Positions 21,323 to 30,989 are shown, numbered from the stretch's first letter. The stretch: 64,000 nucleotides of DNA from Neisseria sp. (GCF_030527965.1 NZ_JAUMZU010000005.1:53775-117774); one strand, 5' to 3'. Notes: generated by a model from the sequence alone, not told the origin. Numbers and translations are program-made.

Positions 21323-24300
21323 ATGTCTAAAAACATTACGCTTAACATAAATGATGCTAAATCAACAGTAGAAACGGTCCAGTTAAAAACAGCTACTGGC
21401 ACGCCGGTTCGAATTCCTGCGCAAGAAAATGTCAATTATCAGTTTATTGACGATGCAACCTCATTTGGCCCTGAAAATATCATGACCAAACGTGTTGGTG
21501 ATAATTTGGAAATTGCGTTTGAAGGAACCAATATTGATAATCCGGATTTAGTTATTGAAGGATTCTATAACAATAACGGTGCGGACAATCTTTTAGTTGG
21601 TCTTCATGAAAACGGCAATATGTATCCTTATATTCCTGAAAGTACGCTTCAGGAAGAAGCCGTTACCATGTTGGCTGATGAAGTAGCAGCCGGCCAGGCT
21701 TTGGGTGGCGAGATTGTAGCCAGCGCTGTGTGGGTGCCTAATCCGTTATGGGCCTTAGCCGCTTTGCCTGTGGGCGGTTTGGCTGCCGCTGCGGCAAAGA
21801 ATAATGACGATGATGCTGAAGATGCATTAAAAATTACTGTATCCGCCCCCGATCAGACTGCAGATACTACTCCGACTATTACCGGTACAACCAACGCTGC
21901 CGAAGGCAGTACCGTTACTTTATTGGTAACAGACAGTGCTGGTGCAACTCAAACGTTAACCACAACGGTTAAAGCCGATGGTACTTATTCTGTTGAGCCT
22001 ACAACTCAATTGGCAAGCGGTGATTACACTGTTAAAGCAACAGTTTCAGACAAGCTTTCTCCCAATGACACGGCAGAAGCGACAGACCCCGGTAGTATTA
22101 TTGGCATCACAGTAGACGCACCAGATAATACAACTGACACCACCCCGACCATCACTGGTACAACCAGTGCTCCGAAAGATTCGGTGGTAACCGTAACGAT
22201 TAAGGATAAAGACGGTGCAACCCAAGTAGTGACCACCACTGTTAAAGAAGGCGGCACCTACTCGGTTGACGTGCCGAAAGCATTGCCGGAAGGTACCTAC
22301 ACAGCAGACGCATCGGTAAAAGATAAAGATGGTAATGATGCCACCGCCAGCGATCCGGGTTCAATCGACACGACTGCGCCGAAGATTACGGTAGATGCAC
22401 CGGACAACACCAACGACACCACACCGACCATCACCGGTACAACCGACGCACCGAAAGATTCGGTGGTAACCGTAACGGTTACCGACAAAAACGGCGAAAC
22501 CCAAGTAGTGACCACCACTGTTAAAGACGGCGGTACCTACTCGGTTGACGTACCGAAAGCATTGCCGGAAGGTACTTACAAAGCCGACGCATCGGTGAAA
22601 GATCCGGCCGGTAACGAAGGCAAAGCTAGCGATCCGGGCTCAATCGACACGACTGCACCGAAGATCACAGTAGATGCACCGGACAACACCAACGACACCA
22701 CGCCGACCATCACCGGTACAACCGATGCACCGAAAGGTTCGGTGGTAACCGTAACGGTTACCGACAAAAACGGCGAAACCCAAGTAGTGACCACTACCGT
22801 TAAAGAAGGCGGTACCTACTCGGTTGACGTACCGAAAGCATTGCCGGAAGGCACCTACAAAGCCGACGCATCGGTGAAAGATCCGGCCGGTAACGAAGGC
22901 AAAGCCAGCGATCCGGGTTCAATCGACACGACTGCACCGAAGATCACGGTAGACGCACCGGACAACACCAACGACACCACGCCGACCATCACCGGTACAA
23001 CCGACGCACCTAAAGGTTCGGTCGTGACTGTAACGGTTACCGACAAAAACGGCGAAACCCAAGTAGTGACCACCACTGTTAAAGACGGCGGTACCTACTC
23101 GGTTGACGTACCGAAAGCATTGCCGGAAGGTACTTACAAAGCCGACGCATCGGTGAAAGATCCGGCCGGTAACGAAGGCAAAGCCAGCGATCCGGGTTCA
23201 ATCGACACGACTGCACCGAAGATCACGGTAGACGCACCGGACAACACCAACGACACCACGCCGACCATCACCGGTACAACCGACGCACCTAAAGGTTCGG
23301 TCGTGACTGTAACGGTTACCGACAAAAACGGCGAAACCCAAGTAGTGACCACTACCGTTAAAGAAGGCGGTACCTACTCGGTTGACGTACCGAAAGCATT
23401 GCCGGAAGGCACCTACAAAGCCGACGCATCGGTGAAAGATCCGGCCGGTAACGAAGGCAAAGCCAGCGATCCGGGTTCAATCGACACGACTGCACCGAAG
23501 ATCACGGTAGACGCACCGGACAACACCAACGACACCACACCGACCATCACCGGTACAACCGACGCACCGAAAGATTCGGTGGTAACCGTAACGGTTACCG
23601 ACAAAAACGGCGAAACCCAAGTAGTGACCACCACTGTTAAAGAAGGTGGCACCTACTCGGTTGACGTACCGAACGCATTGCCGGAAGGTCCGTACACAGC
23701 GGGTGTTTCCGTTAAGGATCCGGCTGGTAACGAAGGCAAAGCAAGCGATCCGGGTTCGATCGACACGACTGCGCCGAAGATTACGGTAGATGCACCGGAC
23801 AACACCAACGACACCACGCCGACCATCACCGGTACAACCGATGCACCTAAAGGTTCGGTAGTAACTGTAACGGTTACCGATAAAAACGGTGCAACCCAAG
23901 TGGTGACGACTACCGTTAAAGATGGTGGCAAGTACTCTGTAGATGTACCGAAAGCGATACCGGAAGGCCCGTATAAAGCAGGTGTTTCCGTTAAGGACCC
24001 TGCTGGTAATGAAGGTAAGGCTAATGACGACGGCTCGATTGATACGACTGCGCCATCAGTTACTGCAAATGGTATCAGCGTTCAAGAGGCAAGCTCGGCG
24101 ACGGTTAACGGCACAATTAAAGTGACCGATGTGTCAAAAATTGGCTCTATTACCGTTGGCGGTGTAGATGTTTCTAAAGCCAGTGCCAACCATCCTGTTG
24201 AAATTAAAACAGATAAAGGTACTTTGAAAATTACCGGTGTTAATACTGAAACAGGTACGGTAACTTATCAATATACAGAAAACGGTACGGCTAAAGATCA

Positions 24301-26146
24301 TAGTAAAGGAGACAATTCGGTTGTTGACCATTTCAATGTCGTTGTGAAAGATGCTGCGGGTAACACTACTAACGCTGCTCTGAATGTGACGATTACGGAT
24401 ACTGCTCCGGTAGCCACCAATGACACCAATGCTATTGGGGAGACTGACGCTTCTGTAAGTGGTAATGTATTGAGCAATGATAAGTTGAATGCCGATACTC
24501 CGATAACAGTCGGTGCATCTGATACTCATGGTAAATATGGTGAGTTGACGTTGAATGCTGACGGTACTTACAAATACGCTTTGGATGGTAATAATGCGGC
24601 TGTTAAAGCATTGAATGATGGGCAAACCTTAACCGATAAATTCACCTATACAGTGAAAGATGCTGATGGAGACAGCAGCACGGCTACCTTGTCTATTACG
24701 ATTAATGGTAAAGACAGCGATAAATCCATCATTGGTAACAATGATCCGGATACCATTAATTCAGGTAGCGGTGATGATGTGCTGATTGGCGATAAAGGTG
24801 GTTCAACTACAATTATCACTCCGGGAACCAACTACAACGTTGCTATTCTGCTGGATATTTCCAATAGTATGCAGTACTACCGTACTTCTAACGGAACAAC
24901 ATATCTGAACATGGCTAAGCAATCGTTGTTGAAATTGGCAAACGATTTGGCAAATCACGATGGTAAAGTAAGCGTAGCATTGTTTGCTTTCAATCACACA
25001 ACCAGCTTGAAGATTGACATTGATGATTTAAGGCCTGATAACGTTGATCAATTAATCAACAGAATTAACAGCCTGCAAGTTGGAAATCGTTTGGAAGGTA
25101 CAACGAACTATGATGACGCATTCCATGATGTGGCCGATTGGCTCAGCAGCACGTCAAGCAAAGGTTATCAGAATGTAACTTATTTCTTGACGGACGGTGA
25201 ACCTACGTCTTACGGTCCGAATGGTACGGTAACGCCTTATGGTGCTTATGTTACTCAAACGACGATTGATGCGGCTCAGAACAGCTTTACTGCATTGAGC
25301 AAAGTATCTGACGTTCATGCGATTGGCTTCTCTAAAGGCGTTAACCAAAGTGCGTTGGATTTCTTTGACAATACTTCCAGCCACCCGATAACCGATTCAG
25401 AGTACAGCTACAACGCACCTCGCTTTGGTAAAGTGGTTTACGACGGATTGGCCGGCGAATCTACGATTGTCAGCAACCCGAACGAACTGGATGCGGCATT
25501 GAAAGGCGGTAGCGAAAGCAAAGTCTTGAGCCCGGTTGCCGATGATCATTTGTCAGGCGGTAATGGTAATGACATTATCTTTGGTGATACGATTAATACC
25601 GACCACTTGACTTGGACCGACGGTGATACGTCTTCCGTTTACACCAATAGCAACCACAATGGTATGGGTTCTGAAGCGTTGCATCAGTTCATCAAATGGA
25701 GTGAGAACTCCGGGGTGGAACCGACCAATGCGCAAGAAACCGAGTATCTGAAATCTCATTGGAGCGAGTTGCTGGATAACCGTGTGGATGGTGGTAACGA
25801 TGTCTTGAACGGTGGTAATGGTGATGACGTCTTGATCGGCGGTGCCGGTAACGATACGCTGACCGGCGGCGAAGGTGCCGATAAGTTTGTATTCTTGGCC
25901 AACAGTAACAGCGGCAAAGACGTAATTACTGATTTCTCAGAAGGCCATGATAAAGTTGTGTTTGCTGACTTGGTTAGCGTAGACCAGCTGAAGAATGCCA
26001 CATGGGATGATGCCACCAGCACCTTGAGCTTTACCGGTGTCGGAACAGACGGTACGACTTATAACAACAGCATTACCTTTACGGGTATTTCCAGCGGACA
26101 AACACTGGAAACCGTTTTGGAAAAACACGTTGAAGTGTTAGGTTAA
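21323..26146 (+). CDS. Large repetitive type I-secreted adhesin (BapA-like, Ig repeats, VWA, RTX)
   Basis: A 1607-residue surface protein. Domains in order: an N-terminal BapA-prefix-like retention domain (1-165) ending in the hydrophobic segment NPLWALAALPVGGLAAAAAK; eight tandem Ig-like repeats (170-911); a diverged Ig-like stretch (912-1025); a VCBS-like domain (about 1026-1129); a short RTX motif (SGSGDDVLIGD); a von Willebrand A domain (about 1171-1380) with a complete-looking metal site, LLDISNSM and LTDGEPT; further RTX nonapeptides (GGNGNDIIFGD, then GGNGDDVLIGGAGNDTLTGGEGADKFVF); and a C-terminal DVITDFSEGHDKVVF secretion-signal region. It should leave through a TolC-type type I system and be held in the pore by the N-terminus. 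No type I transporter is in this window. There is no classical signal peptide. Confidence 0.9.
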   Translation: MSKNITLNINDAKSTVETVQLKTATGTPVRIPAQENVNYQFIDDATSFGPENIMTKRVGDNLEIAFEGTNIDNPDLVIEGFYNNNGADNLLVGLHENGNMYPYIPESTLQEEAVTMLADEVAAGQALGGEIVASAVWVPNPLWALAALPVGGLAAAAAKNNDDDAEDALKITVSAPDQTADTTPTITGTTNAAEGSTVTLLVTDSAGATQTLTTTVKADGTYSVEPTTQLASGDYTVKATVSDKLSPNDTAEATDPGSIIGITVDAPDNTTDTTPTITGTTSAPKDSVVTVTIKDKDGATQVVTTTVKEGGTYSVDVPKALPEGTYTADASVKDKDGNDATASDPGSIDTTAPKITVDAPDNTNDTTPTITGTTDAPKDSVVTVTVTDKNGETQVVTTTVKDGGTYSVDVPKALPEGTYKADASVKDPAGNEGKASDPGSIDTTAPKITVDAPDNTNDTTPTITGTTDAPKGSVVTVTVTDKNGETQVVTTTVKEGGTYSVDVPKALPEGTYKADASVKDPAGNEGKASDPGSIDTTAPKITVDAPDNTNDTTPTITGTTDAPKGSVVTVTVTDKNGETQVVTTTVKDGGTYSVDVPKALPEGTYKADASVKDPAGNEGKASDPGSIDTTAPKITVDAPDNTNDTTPTITGTTDAPKGSVVTVTVTDKNGETQVVTTTVKEGGTYSVDVPKALPEGTYKADASVKDPAGNEGKASDPGSIDTTAPKITVDAPDNTNDTTPTITGTTDAPKDSVVTVTVTDKNGETQVVTTTVKEGGTYSVDVPNALPEGPYTAGVSVKDPAGNEGKASDPGSIDTTAPKITVDAPDNTNDTTPTITGTTDAPKGSVVTVTVTDKNGATQVVTTTVKDGGKYSVDVPKAIPEGPYKAGVSVKDPAGNEGKANDDGSIDTTAPSVTANGISVQEASSATVNGTIKVTDVSKIGSITVGGVDVSKASANHPVEIKTDKGTLKITGVNTETGTVTYQYTENGTAKDHSKGDNSVVDHFNVVVKDAAGNTTNAALNVTITDTAPVATNDTNAIGETDASVSGNVLSNDKLNADTPITVGASDTHGKYGELTLNADGTYKYALDGNNAAVKALNDGQTLTDKFTYTVKDADGDSSTATLSITINGKDSDKSIIGNNDPDTINSGSGDDVLIGDKGGSTTIITPGTNYNVAILLDISNSMQYYRTSNGTTYLNMAKQSLLKLANDLANHDGKVSVALFAFNHTTSLKIDIDDLRPDNVDQLINRINSLQVGNRLEGTTNYDDAFHDVADWLSSTSSKGYQNVTYFLTDGEPTSYGPNGTVTPYGAYVTQTTIDAAQNSFTALSKVSDVHAIGFSKGVNQSALDFFDNTSSHPITDSEYSYNAPRFGKVVYDGLAGESTIVSNPNELDAALKGGSESKVLSPVADDHLSGGNGNDIIFGDTINTDHLTWTDGDTSSVYTNSNHNGMGSEALHQFIKWSENSGVEPTNAQETEYLKSHWSELLDNRVDGGNDVLNGGNGDDVLIGGAGNDTLTGGEGADKFVFLANSNSGKDVITDFSEGHDKVVFADLVSVDQLKNATWDDATSTLSFTGVGTDGTTYNNSITFTGISSGQTLETVLEKHVEVLG
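21830..24055 (+). repeat. Eight tandem Ig-like coding repeats, 279-bp unit
   Basis: Repeat starts are at 21830, 22103, 22382, 22661, 22940, 23219, 23498 and 23777. The first unit is 273 bp and diverged; the other seven are exactly 279 bp (93 codons). Units 3-6 are nearly identical at the DNA level. Units 3 and 5 share a Lys-Asp-Gly-Gly variant and units 4 and 6 a Lys-Glu-Gly-Gly variant, which points to duplication of a two-unit block. Outer units 1, 2, 7 and 8 differ more. Such arrays expand and contract by recombination. Confidence 0.95.
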
Positions 26147-26165
26147 TCCGTAGATTAGTTTGAAT

Positions 26166-26203
26166 AACCCCTTTGCCCGAATAGGCAAAGGGGTTTTGTT
26201 TTT
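26166..26203 (+). terminator. Intrinsic terminator of the adhesin operon
   Basis: AACCCCTTTGCC and GGCAAAGGGGTT form a perfect 12-bp stem with a six-base loop, followed by TTGTTTTT, 20 bases after the adhesin stop. It is not made of DUS. The rest of the 330-base gap up to 26475 shows only one DUS (near 26443) and no gene. Confidence 0.92.
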
Positions 26204-26475
26204 AGTATTTTTTAAAAACAAACGTTTATCATCGATTTGTGTGCGAGCTGTTTTTGAGAGAGGGCCGAGGTAGGCAACTTATTATTGAATAAACTATTTA
26301 TTTTATAGAGGCTGTTTTTTATACTTGGGCTGGTTTCCTGCAATGTATCGGTAATGTGATGATTGATAAAAGGTAGCATAGTGATTATTTGACTTGGAAG
26401 CGTAAGCCTGCATAGAAGGAGAGGGGCAGTTGGGTTACAATAATGCCTGTCTGAAAATAAAATATAGAAACCACT

Positions 26476-26847
26476 ATGCCTTTTCTCGTTATTAAACATG
26501 CGCATATTACATTTGTGGTTATTACCATCTTATTGTTTAATTTGCGTTATGGTTTGCGTGTGGCGCGTCCGAGTAAACCACTACCATCGGTTTTAAAAAT
26601 TCTTCCGCATATTAATGATACTTTGTTGTTGTTCACGGGTTTGTGGGCGATGACAACTGCAAAATGGGTGCCTTTCGGTAATGCCAACTGGCTAGGCGTG
26701 AAGCTGATTTTGGTCGTGCTGTATATTTTTTGCGGTGCGGCGGCCATGCGGGCACCTTCACGTTCTTTCAAATCGATTGCCGGCTATGTGATGGGGGTAT
26801 CTTGTATTGCGGTTATTGTGTATCTGGCCTATTACAAGCCATTTTAA
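26476..26847 (+). CDS. SirB2 family inner-membrane protein
   Basis: A 123-residue membrane protein with four predicted helices: HAHITFVVITILLFNLRYGL, HINDTLLLFTGLWAMT, WLGVKLILVVLYIFCGAAAM and IAGYVMGVSCIAVIVYLAYYK. The N-terminal H-x-H and the LPHINDTLLL segment match the SirB2 family. The family name comes from a Salmonella invasion regulator; the biochemical role is unknown. It begins 33 bases after a DUS, and gshB follows after 24 bases, so both are likely in one operon. Confidence 0.8.
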   Translation: MPFLVIKHAHITFVVITILLFNLRYGLRVARPSKPLPSVLKILPHINDTLLLFTGLWAMTTAKWVPFGNANWLGVKLILVVLYIFCGAAAMRAPSRSFKSIAGYVMGVSCIAVIVYLAYYKPF

Positions 26848-26871
26848 GCCGAGCGCTTATTAGGAATCAAA

Positions 26872-27828
26872 ATGAATATTCTGTTTATTGCCGACCCGAT
26901 GGCGGGTTTTAAAACTTATAAAGATACGACTTACGCGATGATGCGTGAAGCTGCTGCACGCGGGCATCGGCTTTTCCATACGTTGGCAGGTAGTTTGGCG
27001 GTTAAAGACGGGCGGGTTGTGGCGGCGGCGGCGCCGTTTGATTTTATCAGCGCGAAAAATGATGATGATCATGCGTGGTTTAAAGCAGGATCGGGTTCTG
27101 TAACGGCACTGACGGATTTTGATGCGGTCGTGATGCGTACTGATCCGCCATTTGATATGCAATATCTTTATGCTACTCAACTGCTTACCTTAGCCGAGGC
27201 GAATGGGGCGAAGGTATTCAATAGTGGGCAGGCCATGCGTGATTTCAATGAGAAATTGGCGATTTTGAATTTCAGCCAATTTATTTCGCCTACTATTGTG
27301 ACGACTCGTGCTCAGGATGTGCGTGATTTTCTGGCTGAGCATGGCGATATTATTGTGAAGCCGCTTGATGGTATGGGGGGAATGGGGATTTTCCGCTTGA
27401 CTCAGCAAGACCCGAATATAGGTAGCATTTTGGAAACTTTGATGCAGCTTGAAACGCGTACGATTATGGCGCAACGTTACATTCCGGATATTGTTAAAGG
27501 CGATAAACGTGTGCTGGTGATTGATGGCGAAGTTGTGCCCTATGCTTTGGCGAGGATTCCGCAGCAAGGCGAAACGCGCGGCAATCTGGCGGCCGGCGGA
27601 CGCGGCGTGGCGCAGGAGTTGAGCGATCGAGATCGTGAAATTGCGGAAACGTTGGCGCCTGAATTGAAAAAGCGCGGCATTTTGTTGGCGGGGCTGGATG
27701 TGATTGGCGATTATCTGACCGAGGTTAACGTGACCAGCCCGACCGGTTTTCAGGAAATCACGAAGCAGAAAAACTGGAATGTCGCCGCGGCATTTATCGA
27801 TGCGGTAGAATCGCACGCTTCGAATTAA
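26872..27828 (+). CDS. gshB: Glutathione synthetase
   Basis: Joins gamma-glutamylcysteine and glycine using ATP. It has 318 residues with an ATP-grasp fold. Recognisable segments are [58 protein letters not shown], the grasp loop [14 protein letters not shown] near residue 165, [21 protein letters not shown], and metal-site [13 protein letters not shown] near 285. The length is normal and the start has an AGGAA-like site upstream. It is followed by an inverted DUS hairpin. Confidence 0.95.
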   Translation: MNILFIADPMAGFKTYKDTTYAMMREAAARGHRLFHTLAGSLAVKDGRVVAAAAPFDFISAKNDDDHAWFKAGSGSVTALTDFDAVVMRTDPPFDMQYLYATQLLTLAEANGAKVFNSGQAMRDFNEKLAILNFSQFISPTIVTTRAQDVRDFLAEHGDIIVKPLDGMGGMGIFRLTQQDPNIGSILETLMQLETRTIMAQRYIPDIVKGDKRVLVIDGEVVPYALARIPQQGETRGNLAAGGRGVAQELSDRDREIAETLAPELKKRGILLAGLDVIGDYLTEVNVTSPTGFQEITKQKNWNVAAAFIDAVESHASN

Positions 27829-27834
27829 AAGCAG

Positions 27835-27877
27835 AATGCCTGTCTGAAAACGCATACTGTCGTTTCAGACAGGCATT
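27835..27877 (+). terminator. Inverted DUS hairpin after gshB
   Basis: Inverted DUS copies extended by AACG/CGTT at the inner ends, with an 8-base loop. The structure begins 6 bases after the gshB stop and is followed by no strong T run, so termination is likely but less certain than for the AAAA/TTTT-flanked examples. Confidence 0.65.
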
Positions 27878-27904
27878 GGTTATGTATGAACCTTCGGGAA
27901 AATT

Positions 27905-28318
27905 ATGGAAAAACCGGTTCAAAAGCCGAGTTATGCTGAAGAAGTTAAAGGGAAAACCGGCATCAGGCGCATGCTCAATGCAACCCGTTATTCTATCAGC
28001 GGGTTTGCGGCGGCTATGGAGGAACAAGGCTTCCGGCAGTTGGTTTATTTGAATGCGGCTTTGTTTGCGTTACTGATTTTTTTGCCATTCGGCCCGGCGA
28101 CCCGCATGATGCTGTTCATGGCTTCGTGTATCACGCTGATTATCGAGCTGCTTAATACAGGCTTGGAAGCGGCGGTGGACCATACTTCTTTGGCGCAACA
28201 TCCTTTGGCCAAACGGGCAAAAGACGTCGGCTCGGCCGCTCAATGTATGGCTTTGCTGATGTTGGTCGGATTATGGGCGATGGCATTGTGGCGCGAATAT
28301 GGGTTGAATCTGTTTTAA
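27905..28318 (+). CDS. dgkA: Diacylglycerol kinase
   Basis: An integral membrane enzyme that phosphorylates diacylglycerol, recycling the lipid left from membrane-derived sugar transfer reactions. It has 137 residues. After a soluble N-terminus come KTGIRRMLNATRYSISGFAAAMEEQGFRQ (surface helix), three transmembrane helices, and the active-site motif ELLNTGLEAAVDHTSLAQHPLAKRAKDVGSAA near residues 80-110. It starts 28 bases after the gshB hairpin, and the copper chaperone gene follows 9 bases after its stop. Confidence 0.92.
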   Translation: MEKPVQKPSYAEEVKGKTGIRRMLNATRYSISGFAAAMEEQGFRQLVYLNAALFALLIFLPFGPATRMMLFMASCITLIIELLNTGLEAAVDHTSLAQHPLAKRAKDVGSAAQCMALLMLVGLWAMALWREYGLNLF

Positions 28319-28327
28319 GGAGCAAAA

Positions 28328-28795
28328 ATGAAAAAAACCTTATTGGGTTTGATGGTTATGGGGGCGTGTTGCAGTGCTCTGGCGGGGGGTATCGATGCAG
28401 AACAAGCTTGGGCGAGGCCGACGGTGGAAGGTGTGCGTAATGGCGGTGCGTTTCTGATTTTGAAAAATCAAGGCAAGCAAGACGATATGCTGTTAAGCGC
28501 ATCTTCTCCAGTGGCTGAAAGAGCGGAAATTCATGAGCATGTCAGAATAGGCGATTTGATGAGAATGCAGCCGATTAAAGGCGGTTTGCCTTTGAAGCAG
28601 GGCGAGGCAGTGATGCTGATGCCCGGGGGTTACCATGTTATGCTGATGGGGTTGAAGAAAACCTTGCAAGCGGGAAGCACCTTTCCTTTGAAGCTAAAAT
28701 TCCAACATGCCAAGCCGTTGACGGTTAATGTGGAAGTGAAAAGCGCGGATTACATTCCGCCGAGCAACCCTCATTCGTCGCATGGCCTGAAGTAG
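28328..28795 (+). CDS. PCu(A)C-type periplasmic copper chaperone
   Basis: A 155-residue exported protein with a signal peptide of about 20 residues (MKKTLLGLMVMGACCSALAG). It carries the copper-binding pattern of the PCu(A)C/DUF461 family: His/Met ligands in EIHEHVRIGDLMRMQPI and, after about 20 residues, GGYHVMLMG. Family members carry Cu(I) to cytochrome oxidase. The C-terminal tail NPHSSHG has extra histidines. AAGGAG precedes the ATG, 9 bases after dgkA. Confidence 0.88.
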   Translation: MKKTLLGLMVMGACCSALAGGIDAEQAWARPTVEGVRNGGAFLILKNQGKQDDMLLSASSPVAERAEIHEHVRIGDLMRMQPIKGGLPLKQGEAVMLMPGGYHVMLMGLKKTLQAGSTFPLKLKFQHAKPLTVNVEVKSADYIPPSNPHSSHGLK

Positions 28796-28842
28796 AATGG
28801 TTGTTGTTAAACCCATTCTGATTTGATTGTGTTCGAGCGATT

Positions 28843-29691
28843 ATGCAACCGATAGAATATTGCACACTTAAAGCCGCCGAAAGCGGCTCCAGTTTTCTGG
28901 CCGGATTTCGTTTCCTGCCGCAAAAGCAGCGCGAGGCGATGACCGTGCTGTATGCGTTTTGCCGTGAGCTGGATGATGCGGTTGACGATTGCTCCGATGC
29001 CAATGTGGCGCAAACAACGCTGAATTGGTGGCGCGTAGATTTAGCCACGGTATTTTCAGACAGGCTGCCGGAGCATCCGGTAAATCAGGCCTTGCAAACC
29101 ATTGTGCATGAGTTTGCTTTGCCGCAGGAAGAGTTGGAAGAAATCGTAAACGGCATGCAGATGGATTTGACTCAGGCGCGTTATCAGGATTTTGAGACGC
29201 TCAAGCTTTATTGCCACCGTGTAGCGGGCGTGGTAGGGCGGCTGATTGCCCGGATTCTCGGCTTTACCCAGCCGCAAACTTTGGATTATGCCGATAAAAC
29301 CGGGCTGGCGCTGCAATTGACCAATATCATCCGCGATGTGGGTGAAGACGCTCGCCGCGGCAGGATTTATCTGCCCATCGCTGAATTACAGCAGTTCAAT
29401 GTGCCCGTCGCAGCCATTATGCGGGGTGAAGCGGTGCCGGAATTTAAGACGCTGATGGCTTTTCAGATAGATCGCGCGAAGCAGGTTTATCGGGAGGCGA
29501 TAAGCGCGTTGCCACCGCAGGATAAGAAAAACCAGAAAGCGGGTCTGGTGATGGCTGCCATTTACCATGCCTTGCTGCTCGAAATCGAGCGAGACGGGGC
29601 GCAGAACGTATTGAAATATAAAATTACCATTCCCGGGCCGCGTAAAAAACGCATTGCTTTGAAAACTTGGTTGTTCGGATTCAGGCCATGA
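28843..29691 (+). CDS. hpnD: Presqualene diphosphate synthase
   Basis: A trans-prenyltransferase of the squalene/phytoene synthase family, 282 residues. Both Asp-rich magnesium-binding motifs are present: LYAFCRELDDAVDD near residue 45 and LTNIIRDVGEDARRGRIYLP near 165. HpnD condenses two farnesyl diphosphates to presqualene diphosphate. I chose HpnD over HpnC or CrtB because the next gene, overlapping by four bases, encodes an HpnE-like dehydroxylase that acts later in the same route. A DUS lies inside the gene near 29055. Confidence 0.87.
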   Translation: MQPIEYCTLKAAESGSSFLAGFRFLPQKQREAMTVLYAFCRELDDAVDDCSDANVAQTTLNWWRVDLATVFSDRLPEHPVNQALQTIVHEFALPQEELEEIVNGMQMDLTQARYQDFETLKLYCHRVAGVVGRLIARILGFTQPQTLDYADKTGLALQLTNIIRDVGEDARRGRIYLPIAELQQFNVPVAAIMRGEAVPEFKTLMAFQIDRAKQVYREAISALPPQDKKNQKAGLVMAAIYHALLLEIERDGAQNVLKYKITIPGPRKKRIALKTWLFGFRP

Positions 29692-30989
29692 AAACTACCT
29701 ACAAACCGAAAATCGCCGTTATCGGCGCGGGCTGGAGCGGATTGGCTGCGGCGATGGGGCTATGCGGCAAGGCTGAATTGACCCTGTTTGAAGCGGGCAA
29801 AACCGCCGGTGGCCGTGCCCGCACGCTTAATGCTGAAAAAGGCGGCTTCAGCTTTTTAGACAACGGGCAGCATATTTTGATTGGCGCCTATCATGGCGTG
29901 CGTACGCTGTTGGAGCATGCCGGCGTTAAGCCCGAGCAGGCTTTTTTACGCTTGCCGCTGCAATGGTATCTGGCCGACGGCATGCGTTTTCAGACAGGCA
30001 TATTACCTGCGCCGCTGCATATTTTAACGGCTGTATTGCGGGCGAAAAACATCAGCTTGTCGGATAAACTGGGTTTGCTCGGCCAGATGTCTGCCTTGCA
30101 AAAGCGTGCGCCGGAAGCACCTGATACGGCCGTAGCTCCGTGGCTGCGTGCGCAAAATGTATCGCGACGGCAGCTGAGCGATTTTTGGGAACCTTTGGTA
30201 TTGGGCGCTTTGAATACGCCGCTGGAGCAGGCCAGTGTGAACACGCTTTGCCACGTTTTGCGTGACGGCGTGTGGTTGGAGAAAAGTGCGGGCGATTATT
30301 GGCTGCCTAAGTGCGGCTTAGGCGAATTGCTGGTTGAGCCTGTGATGGCTTGTCTGAAAAAGCATCAGGTGCAAGTGCGCTTGGGCGAACGGGCGGAGAC
30401 CTTGCAATGTTTGCCTTACGACAAGGTGGGCGTCAACGGAGAGGTGTTTGATGCTGCGGTGATGGCGGTTGCGCCTTACCATGCGTTGGGTCTTTTGCCT
30501 GAAGAAACCCCGGCAGCGTTCAGACAGGCATTGGCATCTTATTCTTACCATGCGATTACTACGGTTTACTTGCGCTATGCCGTGTCGGTAATATTGCCTG
30601 CCGCGATGACGGGTTTTGCCTCTGGCACGGCGCAATGGTTGATTGACAGAGGCCGTCTCGGCGGCGATGCACATGAAGTGGCTGCGGTTATCAGCGTATC
30701 GGAAACCCATAACTTGAACCATGAAGAATGGGTGGAGCGAGTGCATGCGGATGTATTGCGGGTTTGCCCGCATTTGCCGAGGCCGCAGGAGGCGCGGGTC
30801 ATTACGGAAAAACGCGCAACCGTTGCTTCTACGGTTAATCGAGTGCGTCCGGATTGTGCATGGCTGCATCACAAAAATATTTTTCCGGCGGGCGATTATT
30901 TGCATCCGCGTTATCCCGCTACGCTTGAAGCCGCGGTGCGGAGCGGGCAACAGGCGGCTGCGCTAGTGCTGAACCGGTTTGAACGATGA
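29688..30989 (+). CDS. hpnE: Hydroxysqualene dehydroxylase-like FAD enzyme
   Basis: A flavin-dependent amine-oxidase-fold protein of 433 residues, expected to reduce hydroxysqualene to squalene. The FAD motif KIAVIGAGWSGLAAAMGL is at residues 8-25, followed by LFEAGKTAGGRARTL and FLDNGQHILIGAYHG. The C-terminus closes with FPAGDYLHPRYPATLEAAVRSGQQAA. The start is ATG 29688, which overlaps the hpnD stop as ATGA; the open frame from GTG 29667 is an extension inside hpnD. Reverse DUS copies lie near 29989 and 30521. Carotenoid-type desaturase is the main alternative. Confidence 0.85.
   Translation: MKTTYKPKIAVIGAGWSGLAAAMGLCGKAELTLFEAGKTAGGRARTLNAEKGGFSFLDNGQHILIGAYHGVRTLLEHAGVKPEQAFLRLPLQWYLADGMRFQTGILPAPLHILTAVLRAKNISLSDKLGLLGQMSALQKRAPEAPDTAVAPWLRAQNVSRRQLSDFWEPLVLGALNTPLEQASVNTLCHVLRDGVWLEKSAGDYWLPKCGLGELLVEPVMACLKKHQVQVRLGERAETLQCLPYDKVGVNGEVFDAAVMAVAPYHALGLLPEETPAAFRQALASYSYHAITTVYLRYAVSVILPAAMTGFASGTAQWLIDRGRLGGDAHEVAAVISVSETHNLNHEEWVERVHADVLRVCPHLPRPQEARVITEKRATVASTVNRVRPDCAWLHHKNIFPAGDYLHPRYPATLEAAVRSGQQAAALVLNRFER

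Noticed and set aside
22024..23931. Series of minus-strand frames with the same 72-79 residue peptide
   Set aside because: Shadows of the tandem Ig repeats on the opposite strand.
21830..24055. Regular repeats as a CRISPR array
   Set aside because: The unit is 279 bp, in frame and translated; there are no spacers and no cas genes. No CRISPR array was seen in the window.
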